From: Serratia surfactantfaciens
GTDB lineage: Bacteria; Pseudomonadota; Gammaproteobacteria; Enterobacterales; Enterobacteriaceae
Direction: 5' to 3'
Assembly (NCBI RefSeq): GCF_001642805.2
Contig: NZ_CP016948.1
Location: 1,798,001 to 1,862,000, forward strand
DNA length: 64,000 nucleotides
Position 1 is the stretch's first letter. Every line of letters starts with the position of its first letter. Shown piece after piece: positions 45,857-54,117 of this stretch. The position numbers and the translations under genes are program-made. The notes beneath the pieces are model-generated. The model made no database searches, was not told the DNA's origin, and was given only the letters and a program-made list of their open reading frames with translations.

Positions 45857-47737
45857 ATGCTCGAACCCTGCTTCCCCGAAAACGAAGCCGAACGCCTGTC
45901 GGTATTGAATTCGCTGAACGTGCTGGATTCGAACTCGGTGGAAAAACTGGATCGTATTACACGGCTGGCGGCGAAATATTTCGGCGTCACCATTGCGCTG
46001 GTGTCACTGATCGACCGGGATCGCCAATGGTTTCTATCGCGCTACGGTCTGGATGCCCGGGAAACGCCGCGCAATATCTCGTTTTGCGGCCATGCCATCT
46101 TGCAACGTGAAGCGCTGGTGGTGCCCGACACCGCTAACGATCCGCGATTTTTCGATAACCCGCTGGTTATCGGCGGGCCGCGAATCGGCTTTTACGTTGG
46201 GCAGCCGCTGTTGTCGCTCGACGGTTTGCCGCTCGGTACCCTGTGCATTATCGACAGCCAGCCGCAGCCGTTTTCCCAGGAACAGGTGGCCGACCTGCAC
46301 GATTTCGCTGCCGTGGTCGAGGAGTACCTGCAGAGCATTGAACGCCACGTCTATACCGAAAACCTGAAGTCCAACCTGCAGCGCTCGGAAGCCTTGTTCG
46401 AACAGACCTTTGCCCAGGCGGCGGTGGGGATGGCGCTGGTCTCGCTGCAGGGATACTGGCTGCGGGTCAATCCGCGCATCTGTGAAATGCTGCACTATTC
46501 CGAGCGCGAACTGATGGATCGCACCTTTCAGGACATTACCTATCCGCTCGATCTCAATACCGACCTGGAAAAACTGCAGCAGCTGCTGAGAAACGAGATC
46601 AGTACCTATTCACTGGAGAAACGCTATTTTCGCGCCGATGGTTCGATCGTATGGGTGCAGCTGACGGTGGCGTTAAACCGGCTGCCGAACGGTAAACCGG
46701 ATCATTTCATCTCGGTTATCGTCGATATCAGCGAGCGCAAGGCGGCAGAGGCCGATCTGTTTGCGCTACAGCACGAGCTGGAACAACGCGTTGAAATTCG
46801 CACGCGCGAGCTTAACGTCGTGGTCAAGAAGCTCAACGAGGAGATTGAGACTCGGGTGCTTGCCGAATACCAGCTCAGCACGGAGAAGGAGCGCCTGCGC
46901 GCTATCACTGACAACATGCCGGCCTTAATCAGCCAAATCGACGCTAATGAACGCTACCTGTTTGCCAACAGCGCCTATAAAACCTGGTTTGGCCTGGAAG
47001 AGAGCCGCCTCAGGGGGATGACGGTGCGCGATTTTATGGGGGAGAACGTTTATCAGATAGCGAAACCGATGATAGACAGAGCGTTGGCGGGGGAAATGGT
47101 GAGCTTCGAAAATGAGCTCCAGACCCAACGGGGCCTGTTGATGATCCACACCACGCTGGTGCCGTGTGACGCTCAGGGGTTTTACATTCTTTCCATGGAC
47201 ATTACCGAGTTGAAACGCCTGCAGCAAAGGCTGGAGTACGATGCCACACATGACATGCTGACCGGGTTGACCAATCGCCGCGCCTTTCTGCGTCGGTTGT
47301 CCGGCGCATTGCAGGCCTGTTGCGAACAGCGGCAGATGGCGCTGATATTCATCGATCTCGATGGTTTTAAAGCCCTCAATGACAGCCATGGCCATGACTT
47401 CGGCGATCTGATCCTGAAGACGTTCGCCAGGTTGCTCAGCGCCTGCGCCGGCGAACGCCATAGCGTTTCGCGCCTGGCCGGCGACGAGTTCACGGTGATC
47501 CTGTGGCCGTTGGCGGATCCGCGGCGCGAGGTCAGCGAGTTTTGCGAAAACGTGTTGGCGCGCCTGGCCGATATTTCGCAGATCGGGCCGCAGACCGTGA
47601 GCCTGTCCGCCAGCCTGGGTGCGGCGATTTCCTCGCACAATGACGTGACGGAGGAGATGCTGTTGGCCCGTGCCGACGGCGCGATGTATCAGGCGAAATT
47701 GGCCGGAAAGGGTACTTACGCCATCTGCGAGTTGTGA
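45857..47737 (+). CDS. GAF-PAS-PAS-GGDEF diguanylate cyclase
   Basis: 626-residue sensor. The N-terminal GAF domain (residues 1-165; SFCGHAIL, then DPRFFDNPLV) is of the kind often found in such sensors. A first PAS (about 175-300) ends SVIVDISERKAAE. A coiled coil (305-355) follows, then a second PAS (about 355-465), and the C-terminal GGDEF domain has YDATHDMLTGLTNRRAF. The active-site motif is AGDEF instead of GGDEF, which is usually still active. ATG 45857 has GGGAGAC before it. It would make c-di-GMP in response to an internal cue. Confidence 0.92.
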   Translation: MLEPCFPENEAERLSVLNSLNVLDSNSVEKLDRITRLAAKYFGVTIALVSLIDRDRQWFLSRYGLDARETPRNISFCGHAILQREALVVPDTANDPRFFDNPLVIGGPRIGFYVGQPLLSLDGLPLGTLCIIDSQPQPFSQEQVADLHDFAAVVEEYLQSIERHVYTENLKSNLQRSEALFEQTFAQAAVGMALVSLQGYWLRVNPRICEMLHYSERELMDRTFQDITYPLDLNTDLEKLQQLLRNEISTYSLEKRYFRADGSIVWVQLTVALNRLPNGKPDHFISVIVDISERKAAEADLFALQHELEQRVEIRTRELNVVVKKLNEEIETRVLAEYQLSTEKERLRAITDNMPALISQIDANERYLFANSAYKTWFGLEESRLRGMTVRDFMGENVYQIAKPMIDRALAGEMVSFENELQTQRGLLMIHTTLVPCDAQGFYILSMDITELKRLQQRLEYDATHDMLTGLTNRRAFLRRLSGALQACCEQRQMALIFIDLDGFKALNDSHGHDFGDLILKTFARLLSACAGERHSVSRLAGDEFTVILWPLADPRREVSEFCENVLARLADISQIGPQTVSLSASLGAAISSHNDVTEEMLLARADGAMYQAKLAGKGTYAICEL

Positions 47738-47808
47738 ACGTGAAATGATGACCGTCTCGAGGTAAGCTGTTTGTTCTTTTCCTGTGGCCAGTACTCCGGA
47801 TTTATTGC

Positions 47809-48657
47809 ATGGCGTCAAATCATCAACATGAAGACTGGTTGGAACTGCGGCGTGATGACGAGACCGGCATTGAGAGCGTTAACGCCCACTTTCAGGGGCA
47901 TGCCTACGATCCTCACGATCATGATGAAATGCTGGTGGGCGTTACGCAGCAGGGCTTGCAGCGTTTCAATTGCCACCGCTCGCTGCATACCAGCCGGCCG
48001 GGGCGCGCCATACTGATCGAGCCGGGTGCGGTGCACGATGGTCATGCGCCGCAGGCCGAAGGGTTTACCTATGCGATGCTCTATTTGCCCCAGCATTGGG
48101 TATCCGCGGCGATGAACCGCCGCGGATTGGGCGACGCCTCGGTATTGGAAGGCGCGTTCCACAGCACGCTAACGGAGGATCCGATTCTGGCGTCCGCGAT
48201 TCAGCAGGCCTTTTTTGCCCTTCATCATGGTGAAGGGCGGCTGGCGCGCGATCAGAGCCTGGACCATCTACTGACGCTTTTGGCGCGGCATATTCGCGTC
48301 ATGTCGAGTCCCCAATGCGATGACGCTATGATTGAGATGAATCGTCTACGGGACTATCTGCACGCGCATATGGCGGATAATCCCAGTCTGGATGACCTGG
48401 CGCTTCAGTGTGGTCTGGACCGTTTCCGTCTGACTCGTCAATTTACTCGGGCTTTCGGCCAGTCGCCGCATGCTTATTTGGTTCGGTTGAGGCTGCGAGC
48501 CGCGCGGTTGTTGCTGGCGCAGGGGGAAGAACCGGCGCAGGTCGCCATGCAGGTGGGATTTGCCGATCAGAGCCATTTGGGCCGCTGGTTCCAGCGTGCC
48601 TATCGTTTATCGCCGGCGGCTTATCAGCGCCAGTGCACAAACGTTCTATACCGCTGA
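47809..48657 (+). CDS. AraC family transcriptional regulator
   Basis: 282-residue regulator with an AraC-type cupin N-terminus (DPHDHDEMLVGVTQQG, IEPGAVHDGHAP) and a C-terminal double HTH (LQCGLDRFRLTRQFTRAFG, then VAMQVGFADQSHLGRWFQRAY). It probably responds to a small ligand and may regulate the DUF2000 gene 53 bases downstream. Start ATG 47809 has only a weak ribosome binding site. Confidence 0.88.
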   Translation: MASNHQHEDWLELRRDDETGIESVNAHFQGHAYDPHDHDEMLVGVTQQGLQRFNCHRSLHTSRPGRAILIEPGAVHDGHAPQAEGFTYAMLYLPQHWVSAAMNRRGLGDASVLEGAFHSTLTEDPILASAIQQAFFALHHGEGRLARDQSLDHLLTLLARHIRVMSSPQCDDAMIEMNRLRDYLHAHMADNPSLDDLALQCGLDRFRLTRQFTRAFGQSPHAYLVRLRLRAARLLLAQGEEPAQVAMQVGFADQSHLGRWFQRAYRLSPAAYQRQCTNVLYR

Positions 48658-48710
48658 CTCGCCGATCTTCGATGATGTGCTTTTAAGAGCACAACGGAGT
48701 AGAGCGAAAT

Positions 48711-49118
48711 ATGTTTGATACCAAGATAGCGTTTATCGTGCGTGACGATCTGCAGACCTGGCAGCGGTTGAATGTGGTGGCCTTTCTGGCGACGGGCATC
48801 GCCGCCGCCGCTCCGGAAATCATCGGCGAGTGCTACGTGGATGCGCAAGGCAGACGCTACGGTGGCATTTCTGGGCAGCCGATGCTGATTTTTGCCGCAG
48901 ATCTGCCGGGTTTGCAAAATGTGCATCGCAAAGGGCTGGAGCGGGAATTGACGCTGATCCCCTATGTGCACGCCATGTTTTCGACCGGACACGATGAAGC
49001 CAACCGACAGGTTTTTCTCGCTGAGGACGCGGATAATCTGGATTTGGTTGGGTTGGCGCTACGCGGGCCAAAAAAAGCAGTGGACAAAGCGATCAAAGGG
49101 TTAGCGCTTCACGGGTGA
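48711..49118 (+). CDS. DUF2000 family protein
   Basis: 135-residue protein of the DUF2000 family. The opening DTKIAFIVRDDLQTWQRLNVVAFLATGIA and the final GPKKAVDKAIKGL are characteristic. The function is unknown; the fold is compared with peptidyl-tRNA hydrolase 2-like proteins. It follows an AraC regulator on the same strand, a common arrangement for this family. Confidence 0.85.
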   Translation: MFDTKIAFIVRDDLQTWQRLNVVAFLATGIAAAAPEIIGECYVDAQGRRYGGISGQPMLIFAADLPGLQNVHRKGLERELTLIPYVHAMFSTGHDEANRQVFLAEDADNLDLVGLALRGPKKAVDKAIKGLALHG

Positions 49119-49171
49119 AATGCCACTATGGCGGCATTCTCGGCACGCTAATATAAATAAAATTATTGAGC

Positions 49172-49211
49172 GCCGGGTTAAATAATCAAACAGGCGATTA
49201 TTTAACCCGGC
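49172..49211. other. 16-bp perfect inverted repeat
   Basis: GCCGGGTTAAATAATC (49172-49187) and GATTATTTAACCCGGC (49196-49211) form a perfect 16-bp stem with an 8-base loop, 53 bases after the DUF2000 gene. No T-run follows on either strand, so it is not a canonical terminator. Confidence 0.7.
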
Positions 49212-49346
49212 AAGTAATATGCTATTTATCCTATTAGGCGAGTAAAAACAACTATACTGAAACAGTTTCCCGCCTCGTAGTTATTCCTTTAAAGCTGAAA
49301 CTTGATGATAAACCGATTTAATCACTGTTAAATCAATGAGGTTTAT

Positions 49347-50051
49347 ATGAAAACAGTTTTGCAGCATATCGAGATAAATAAAGAGAGCTACGCCCAACTT
49401 CCGCTATTTGAGTTTCTGCGCGATGAACGGCGCACGCCGCAGGAGCGGTTGGCATTTCTGCCGCACATCGCGTTTTTTATTATGGCTTTTTCCGATCTGA
49501 ATAAGTTCGTGCTGCGTGACGAAACGCCATCTATCGATAGTTATCAACGTAAAGTCAATGCGCACACCTATGAAGATGACCATCACTGGCCGTGGTACCT
49601 CGAGGATCTGCACAAACTCGGATACAACCGCTCCGCTACGCTGGCCGCACATTTGGAAGGGCTATGGAGCGACGGCACTCGGGAGAATCGGCTATTGACC
49701 TATCGGCTGTGCGCGCTGATAAGCAGCCTCAGCGGGCTGGAGCGGATCGTGGTGATTGAGGCCATCGAAGCAACCGGCAACGTGCTGTTTGGGTTGACGA
49801 CACCGCTGGCCAACCGAATTCAGCAGGCAACCGGCGTTGAACTGCGTTATTGCGGCGAATTTCATTTAGCGCTGGAGACCGGCCATGCCCAGCATCAGGG
49901 GCAGGATGATCTGGCCGAGACGACATTGACCGATGCCGTCAGGCAACGTTGCATTGCGCATGTCGATCGCGTTTTTGCCTGGTTCGGCGATTTTACGCAT
50001 GAGATGCTTGCGAACATCAAGGCGTCTGAAAGATTGGCAAACCCGTACTAG
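49347..50051 (+). CDS. Heme-oxygenase-fold (HDO-like) iron-containing redox enzyme, unknown substrate
   Basis: 234-residue all-helical protein. Clustered acidic residues and histidines at helix positions (FLPHIAFFIMAFSDLN; NAHTYEDDHHWPWYLEDLHKLG; ELRYCGEFHLALETGHAQHQ) resemble the metal-ligand helices of heme-oxygenase-like diiron oxidases and TENA-type proteins. It has the pattern of an uncharacterised metal-dependent oxidase or oxygenase; no substrate can be named. It is a single gene, with its stop overlapping the convergent LysR gene by 4 bases and a large hairpin 135 bases upstream. Family call is moderately certain. Confidence 0.65.
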   Translation: MKTVLQHIEINKESYAQLPLFEFLRDERRTPQERLAFLPHIAFFIMAFSDLNKFVLRDETPSIDSYQRKVNAHTYEDDHHWPWYLEDLHKLGYNRSATLAAHLEGLWSDGTRENRLLTYRLCALISSLSGLERIVVIEAIEATGNVLFGLTTPLANRIQQATGVELRYCGEFHLALETGHAQHQGQDDLAETTLTDAVRQRCIAHVDRVFAWFGDFTHEMLANIKASERLANPY

Positions 50052-50917
50052 GTCTGAAAACTCTGCAGCCAGACGGCGAATTTCCTCACCACCTCATCGT
50101 CCCGATCGCGCAGCAGCAGGGAATAGATGCCGGTTCTGATGGTCAGCGTCGGGAACGGCGAGACCAGCCGGCCGGCCGCCAGGTGCTTGGCGCAGAACAG
50201 GTAAGGCACGACGGCCAGCCCCAGGCCGTCCTCGGCTGCCTGAATGGCGGCGAAGGTATGATCGAGCGTGAGCGGCGGCGGTGAGGCGTCCAGCGCTGTC
50301 GGGTAAGCATTCAGCCAACTGCGCCATAAATCCTCACGGGCGCGGATGCGAATGGCGGTATGGCCGGCGAGATTGCCCGGCGCAATGACCGGCATGGCCT
50401 GCAAATAGCTCTGACTGCAGACCAGCAGGCTGTCTTCCTGCAGGAAAGGGAGCGCTTTCAACCCAGAGAAGTGCGCGGGATCGCGCCGGATCGCCACGTC
50501 AAACGGCGTATTGCGATCGATGGCGCCGATGCCGGTGGTGATATCAATGGCGACTCCCGGATGAATGTCATTGAACGCCGCCAGCTTCGGCATCAGCCAG
50601 TGCATGGTGAACGTCGGCAGGCTGTGCACCACTAGCCGCGGCAGGCCGGCACTCTCTTTCAGCGCGCTTTCCGCGGCAAACAATTCGCTTATCACCCGGG
50701 AGGCGGAACGGGAAAAGTTCTCGCCGGCCTGCGTCAGCCGCACGGACTTATGCCCGCGATAAAACAGCTTGATTCCCAGCTGTTCTTCCAGGCTGCGAAT
50801 ATGACGGCTAATTGCGCCCGTGGTGAGAAACAGCTCATCCGCAGCGGCGCTGAAGCTGCCAAGACGGGCGGCGGCTTCGAATGCGGACAGGTGCGGCAGG
50901 GAGTGGACTTTTTTCAT
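50048..50917 (-). CDS. LysR family regulator, GcvA-like
   Basis: 289-residue LysR regulator with the GcvA-type opening LPHLSAFEAAARLGSFSAAADELFLTTGAISRHIRSLEEQLG, minus some conserved ends. The effector domain is complete. It lies divergent from an MFS transporter gene, with an inverted repeat adjoining its start codon, so it probably controls itself and that transporter. Confidence 0.9.
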   Translation of the reverse strand: MKKVHSLPHLSAFEAAARLGSFSAAADELFLTTGAISRHIRSLEEQLGIKLFYRGHKSVRLTQAGENFSRSASRVISELFAAESALKESAGLPRLVVHSLPTFTMHWLMPKLAAFNDIHPGVAIDITTGIGAIDRNTPFDVAIRRDPAHFSGLKALPFLQEDSLLVCSQSYLQAMPVIAPGNLAGHTAIRIRAREDLWRSWLNAYPTALDASPPPLTLDHTFAAIQAAEDGLGLAVVPYLFCAKHLAAGRLVSPFPTLTIRTGIYSLLLRDRDDEVVRKFAVWLQSFQT

Positions 50918-50918
50918 A

Positions 50919-50937
50919 GGTTGAGTTTAGCTCAACC
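50919..50937. promoter_or_regulatory. LysR operator candidate
   Basis: GGTTGAG and CTCAACC form a 7-bp inverted repeat with a 5-base spacer, starting 2 bases from the LysR start codon. It contains the T-N11-A pattern usual for LysR sites and is the only clear dyad in the divergent region. Confidence 0.55.
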
Positions 50938-51097
50938 AAATGAGGGACGAAAGATCGTTTGTCAGCCGTTGATTTTGCTCACTATTATGGCGCATCCTTC
51001 CCGCGTTGCCGAGCGTGCCATGTTAAGCGTTGTCCCGTCTGTTATCCGTGTTAGTCGAGTCATCCTCACCTATCGATGGGCTGAGGGGCGGCACTGA

Positions 51098-52282
51098 ATG
51101 CGGGCTTTCTATCTGCTTTGTGTGAGCCGGGCGGGCCTCTGTCTGGGCACCATGATGTTCGCCGGCGCGTTGCCGACCGTCCGAAACGAGTGGCAGCTCG
51201 ACGCCGCCTCCGCCGGCACGGTGCAGACGGTGTTCAGCCTCACTAACGCCCTGGCGTTGCTGGTGGCTTCCTGGTGGTGCGATTCGTTGGGCGCGCGCCG
51301 GGTTTATCTGCTGTTCTCTTGGCTGGGCGCCGTGGCGTTGGCGTTGTTTGCCGCCTTTGCTCATTCGTATGTCGGCGCGTTGATATTGATGGCTTTCGTC
51401 GGCCTGACGCAGGGCGGGGCCTATACGCCGGCGCTGCTGTTGGCGATGGGAATGAACGGCCCGGCGCGACGCGGGTATGCCATCGGCCTGGTCCTGGCGG
51501 CCAGTTCGTTGGGATATTTCCTGTCGGTTTTCATCGCCGGCTGGAGCGCCATGCGCTGGGGATCCGGCGTGGCCTTCTCCCTGTGTGCCGCCGGCGCATT
51601 GCTGGGGGCGCTAGCCGGTTCGTTGGCCTTGTCCAGCTATCAGGAGCCGCGCCCGCACACCATGGGAAGGAAGGCGAAGCGTGAGCGCTATGGCATCACC
51701 TATGTGACCCTGCTGTTGCTGATCGGGTATATCGCCCATAGTTGGGAGCTGCTCGGCAACTGGGCCTGGGCGCCAAGCCTGGTCAGTGAAGCATTGAGCG
51801 GTTTCCCTCTGGATCCGCTGAGCGCCGGCTTGATCGTTGCGGCGGCGATCCACCTGGCGGGCATGCTCGCCACGTTGATTGTCGGCACCGTTTCCGACTA
51901 TTTCAATCGCGCGTCGGTGCTGATGTTTATGGGCGCCGCCGGTGCGCTGGGATCGCTGCTGATGGGGTGGTCGGCGAGCTGGGGACCGGGCTGGACGCTG
52001 CTGGTGGTCAGCCTGGGCAGTTTCTTTATCCTCGGCGACTCTGGCGTGCTGTCGGCCGCCATGGCGGACAATGTGCCGCCGCAGCAGCTCGGCAGCGTGA
52101 TGGGTTGGCGATCGCTGTTGGGATTCGGCATCGGTTCCTTCGCCCCCTTATCCTTTGGCGTCGTGATGGATGCCACCCAGAGCTGGAGCACGTCTTATGC
52201 CGTGTTGGCCGGCGGCGGTGGGGTAGCCTGTCTGGCGGCCTGGCTGCTGTGGCGTGAGGCGCGAGCATCATCAGATGAATGA
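51098..52282 (+). CDS. MFS transporter
   Basis: 394-residue transporter with about twelve helices. It has the early GTMMFAGALPTVRNEW segment, a loop 2-3 motif in CDSLGARRVYLLF and the glycine-rich FVGLTQGGAYTPALLLA. It belongs to the general CynX/NarK-like range of MFS proteins. The substrate is unknown. It is divergent from the GcvA-like LysR gene. Its ATG follows a G-rich stretch (GAGGGGCGG). Confidence 0.85.
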   Translation: MRAFYLLCVSRAGLCLGTMMFAGALPTVRNEWQLDAASAGTVQTVFSLTNALALLVASWWCDSLGARRVYLLFSWLGAVALALFAAFAHSYVGALILMAFVGLTQGGAYTPALLLAMGMNGPARRGYAIGLVLAASSLGYFLSVFIAGWSAMRWGSGVAFSLCAAGALLGALAGSLALSSYQEPRPHTMGRKAKRERYGITYVTLLLLIGYIAHSWELLGNWAWAPSLVSEALSGFPLDPLSAGLIVAAAIHLAGMLATLIVGTVSDYFNRASVLMFMGAAGALGSLLMGWSASWGPGWTLLVVSLGSFFILGDSGVLSAAMADNVPPQQLGSVMGWRSLLGFGIGSFAPLSFGVVMDATQSWSTSYAVLAGGGGVACLAAWLLWREARASSDE

Positions 52283-52565
52283 GACAAAATCACGCATTGT
52301 TATCGCACTCTCCCATTACGGATTAGCGTTGTAACGCGCTCAACGTCGCTGCAGTTTTTTGCGCGGTCGGCGAGGCTCTTATATATTTAGTAGCATGCCT
52401 GAGGCAGGTTAGGCATGACGCGACGGCCGCTGGCCGCTGCAAGTACGACAGTTAATCCGTTCGCCAAGAGGCTGCGAGCCGGTGCTTTCGGTAGGGACAG
52501 CCGCCAATCGTTTTTACGGCGACCGAAGGCGGAGCAGCTACTCACAGGTCACGAGGACACTTACC
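52283..52565 (+). other. Possible structured leader upstream of the cupin gene
   Basis: 283 bases without a gene. The stretch from about 52460 to 52550 is GC-rich with several pairing segments (for example GCCGCC near 52500, CGGCG near 52518 and CCGAAGGCGG near 52524) and could be a folded 5' leader. It does not match a riboswitch consensus that I can apply by eye. Confidence 0.3.
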
Positions 52566-52883
52566 ATGCATAAGAGAACACTGGCGTCACTGCATTACGA
52601 AAACATGCCTTACGATGGGGTGCACTTTCATATTTTGAAACGGGAGACGCCTGGCCATACGGCGTTGCTGAAGCTGGATGCGGGCAGCCGACAACCGGCG
52701 CGCTTTCATCCGGGGTGGGTGAAGCTGATGGTGTTGAGCGGTGAGATGAAGGTTGACGATCAGACGCTGCAACCTCATGAAATGTTAATTATTCCCGCCA
52801 ATACCGCCTATACGGTGCAGGCTATTACGGAAGTGATTTGTCTGGCGATTTCCGAACTGGACGGCGCCGAACTGGCCCGTTGA
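52566..52883 (+). CDS. Small cupin-domain protein
   Basis: 105-residue single cupin. The first motif is G-H-T-A-L-L-K-L-D-A-G with a His in RFHPGWVKLMVLSGEMKV, and the second is LQPHEMLIIPANTAYTVQA, where the usual histidine of motif 2 is replaced. It could bind a ligand rather than a metal. Start ATG 52566 has GAGG 9 bases before it. No clear partner gene. Confidence 0.8.
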   Translation: MHKRTLASLHYENMPYDGVHFHILKRETPGHTALLKLDAGSRQPARFHPGWVKLMVLSGEMKVDDQTLQPHEMLIIPANTAYTVQAITEVICLAISELDGAELAR

Positions 52884-53240
52884 TGGGATAACGGCAATGG
52901 ATAGAGGAGAGCCTAGGCGCTCTCCATATCCATTCAGCGTTGAGCCGCCCCCCAGGCTGAGCTGTCTGCTGATTGATGCGTACACCTCCTGACTTATGCC
53001 ACCGCGCTTTCCCTTTCCATCACTTTCGGCCACGTCGCCCCCGCAACGTGCCGCCATTGCGCAGCGCCTGCGCAACGTCATCGCCTCCGTTTTACGCAGA
53101 ACGATGAAATGTTGGTGTAAATAGTGTGTTTCTTCGCATAAGGCCCCTGGTGTGGCTTGCGAGAGCGTCACTATATGGAGGATCATGCGACCTCTCTATC
53201 AAATAAAAGACATTCGCGTTATCAAAAGGGACAAACGACC
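52884..53240. other. Intergenic region between cupin and AraC genes
   Basis: 357 bases with no convincing gene; a minus-strand open frame through it has no family signature. A GGAGAGC/GCTCTCC hairpin at 52906-52925, 22 bases after the cupin stop, may act as its terminator, though no T-run follows. Confidence 0.45.
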
Positions 53241-54032
53241 ATGGGATTCGACGTCGACAACGCCGAAATAAAACGCATCGACCTCAGCGGCCACGAAAAC
53301 TCCGCGTTCGAGGTGACGGGGCTGGTGAAACACTATCCGGCGGGCTTTGTCATTCCTTATCACTCGCATAAACGCTGCCATTTGCTCTATTCGCAACAGG
53401 GCGTGATGGCGGTCGAGGCGAGCTGCGGGCGTTGGATCGTGCCGCCTACCACCGCAGTCTGGCTGCGGCCGGGGGTAGAACATCAACTGGTCATGCAGAG
53501 TAACATTTGCGTTTACGGGATTTTTGTCGATGAATTTACCGCTGAGCGGTTGCCGTTGCGCGATGGCGTCTTGCAGGTGTCACCGCTGCTGCGCGAGCTG
53601 ATCGCCCAGCTGGCGACGTTGGCGCCAGAGGGCGAGGAGACTAAACGCCACGCGCTGCTCAGAGCCTTGTTCCTGGAGGAGCTGAGCCTGCAGCCGCAGC
53701 TGGCGCTGCATCTTCCCTGGCCGATGGAGGCGAGAATGGCCGAGATTTGCCGGCAGTTGGTCATCACGCCGGCCGACGATCGCGGCATTGAGATCTGGGC
53801 GGATTCATTGTCGATCAGTGCGAAAACCTTTCAGCGTCACTTCACTCAACAAACCGGCATCACCTTCGGCCAGTGGAAACAGCGCTTGCGGCTGCTGTCG
53901 TCGATTCCGCTGTTGCTGGCGGGCAACTCGATCATCCATGCCGCTTTCGAAAGCGGCTACGAGAGCCACAGCGCCTATTCAGTGGCGTTCAAAAAACTGT
54001 TTGGCGTTTCGCCTTCGCGCTTTACGCTATAG
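53241..54032 (+). CDS. AraC family transcriptional regulator with cupin sensor
   Basis: About 263-residue AraC regulator. The N-terminal cupin has GFVIPYHSHKRCHLLYSQQG and LRPGVEHQLVM. The C-terminal double HTH includes LSISAKTFQRHFTQQTG and FESGYESHSAYSVAFKKLFG. It is similar in layout to NimR/YeaM-type regulators, which lie beside transport or drug genes. The start is uncertain: ATG 53241 gives the typical cupin length, and ATG 53175 is possible. Confidence 0.87.
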   Translation: MGFDVDNAEIKRIDLSGHENSAFEVTGLVKHYPAGFVIPYHSHKRCHLLYSQQGVMAVEASCGRWIVPPTTAVWLRPGVEHQLVMQSNICVYGIFVDEFTAERLPLRDGVLQVSPLLRELIAQLATLAPEGEETKRHALLRALFLEELSLQPQLALHLPWPMEARMAEICRQLVITPADDRGIEIWADSLSISAKTFQRHFTQQTGITFGQWKQRLRLLSSIPLLLAGNSIIHAAFESGYESHSAYSVAFKKLFGVSPSRFTL

Positions 54033-54117
54033 CCGTTCGCATCGCGCGCTTCTCCTATGGATTGAAGCAACCTAATGACGTATAAAGCAAAGCAGTCAAC
54101 CGCCGAGGCCGCTTCCC

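Noticed and set aside
52440..52565. Lysine riboswitch
   Set aside because: AAGAGGCTGCG and CCGAAGG recall parts of its consensus, but order, spacing and the remaining helices do not match, and the downstream gene is a cupin.
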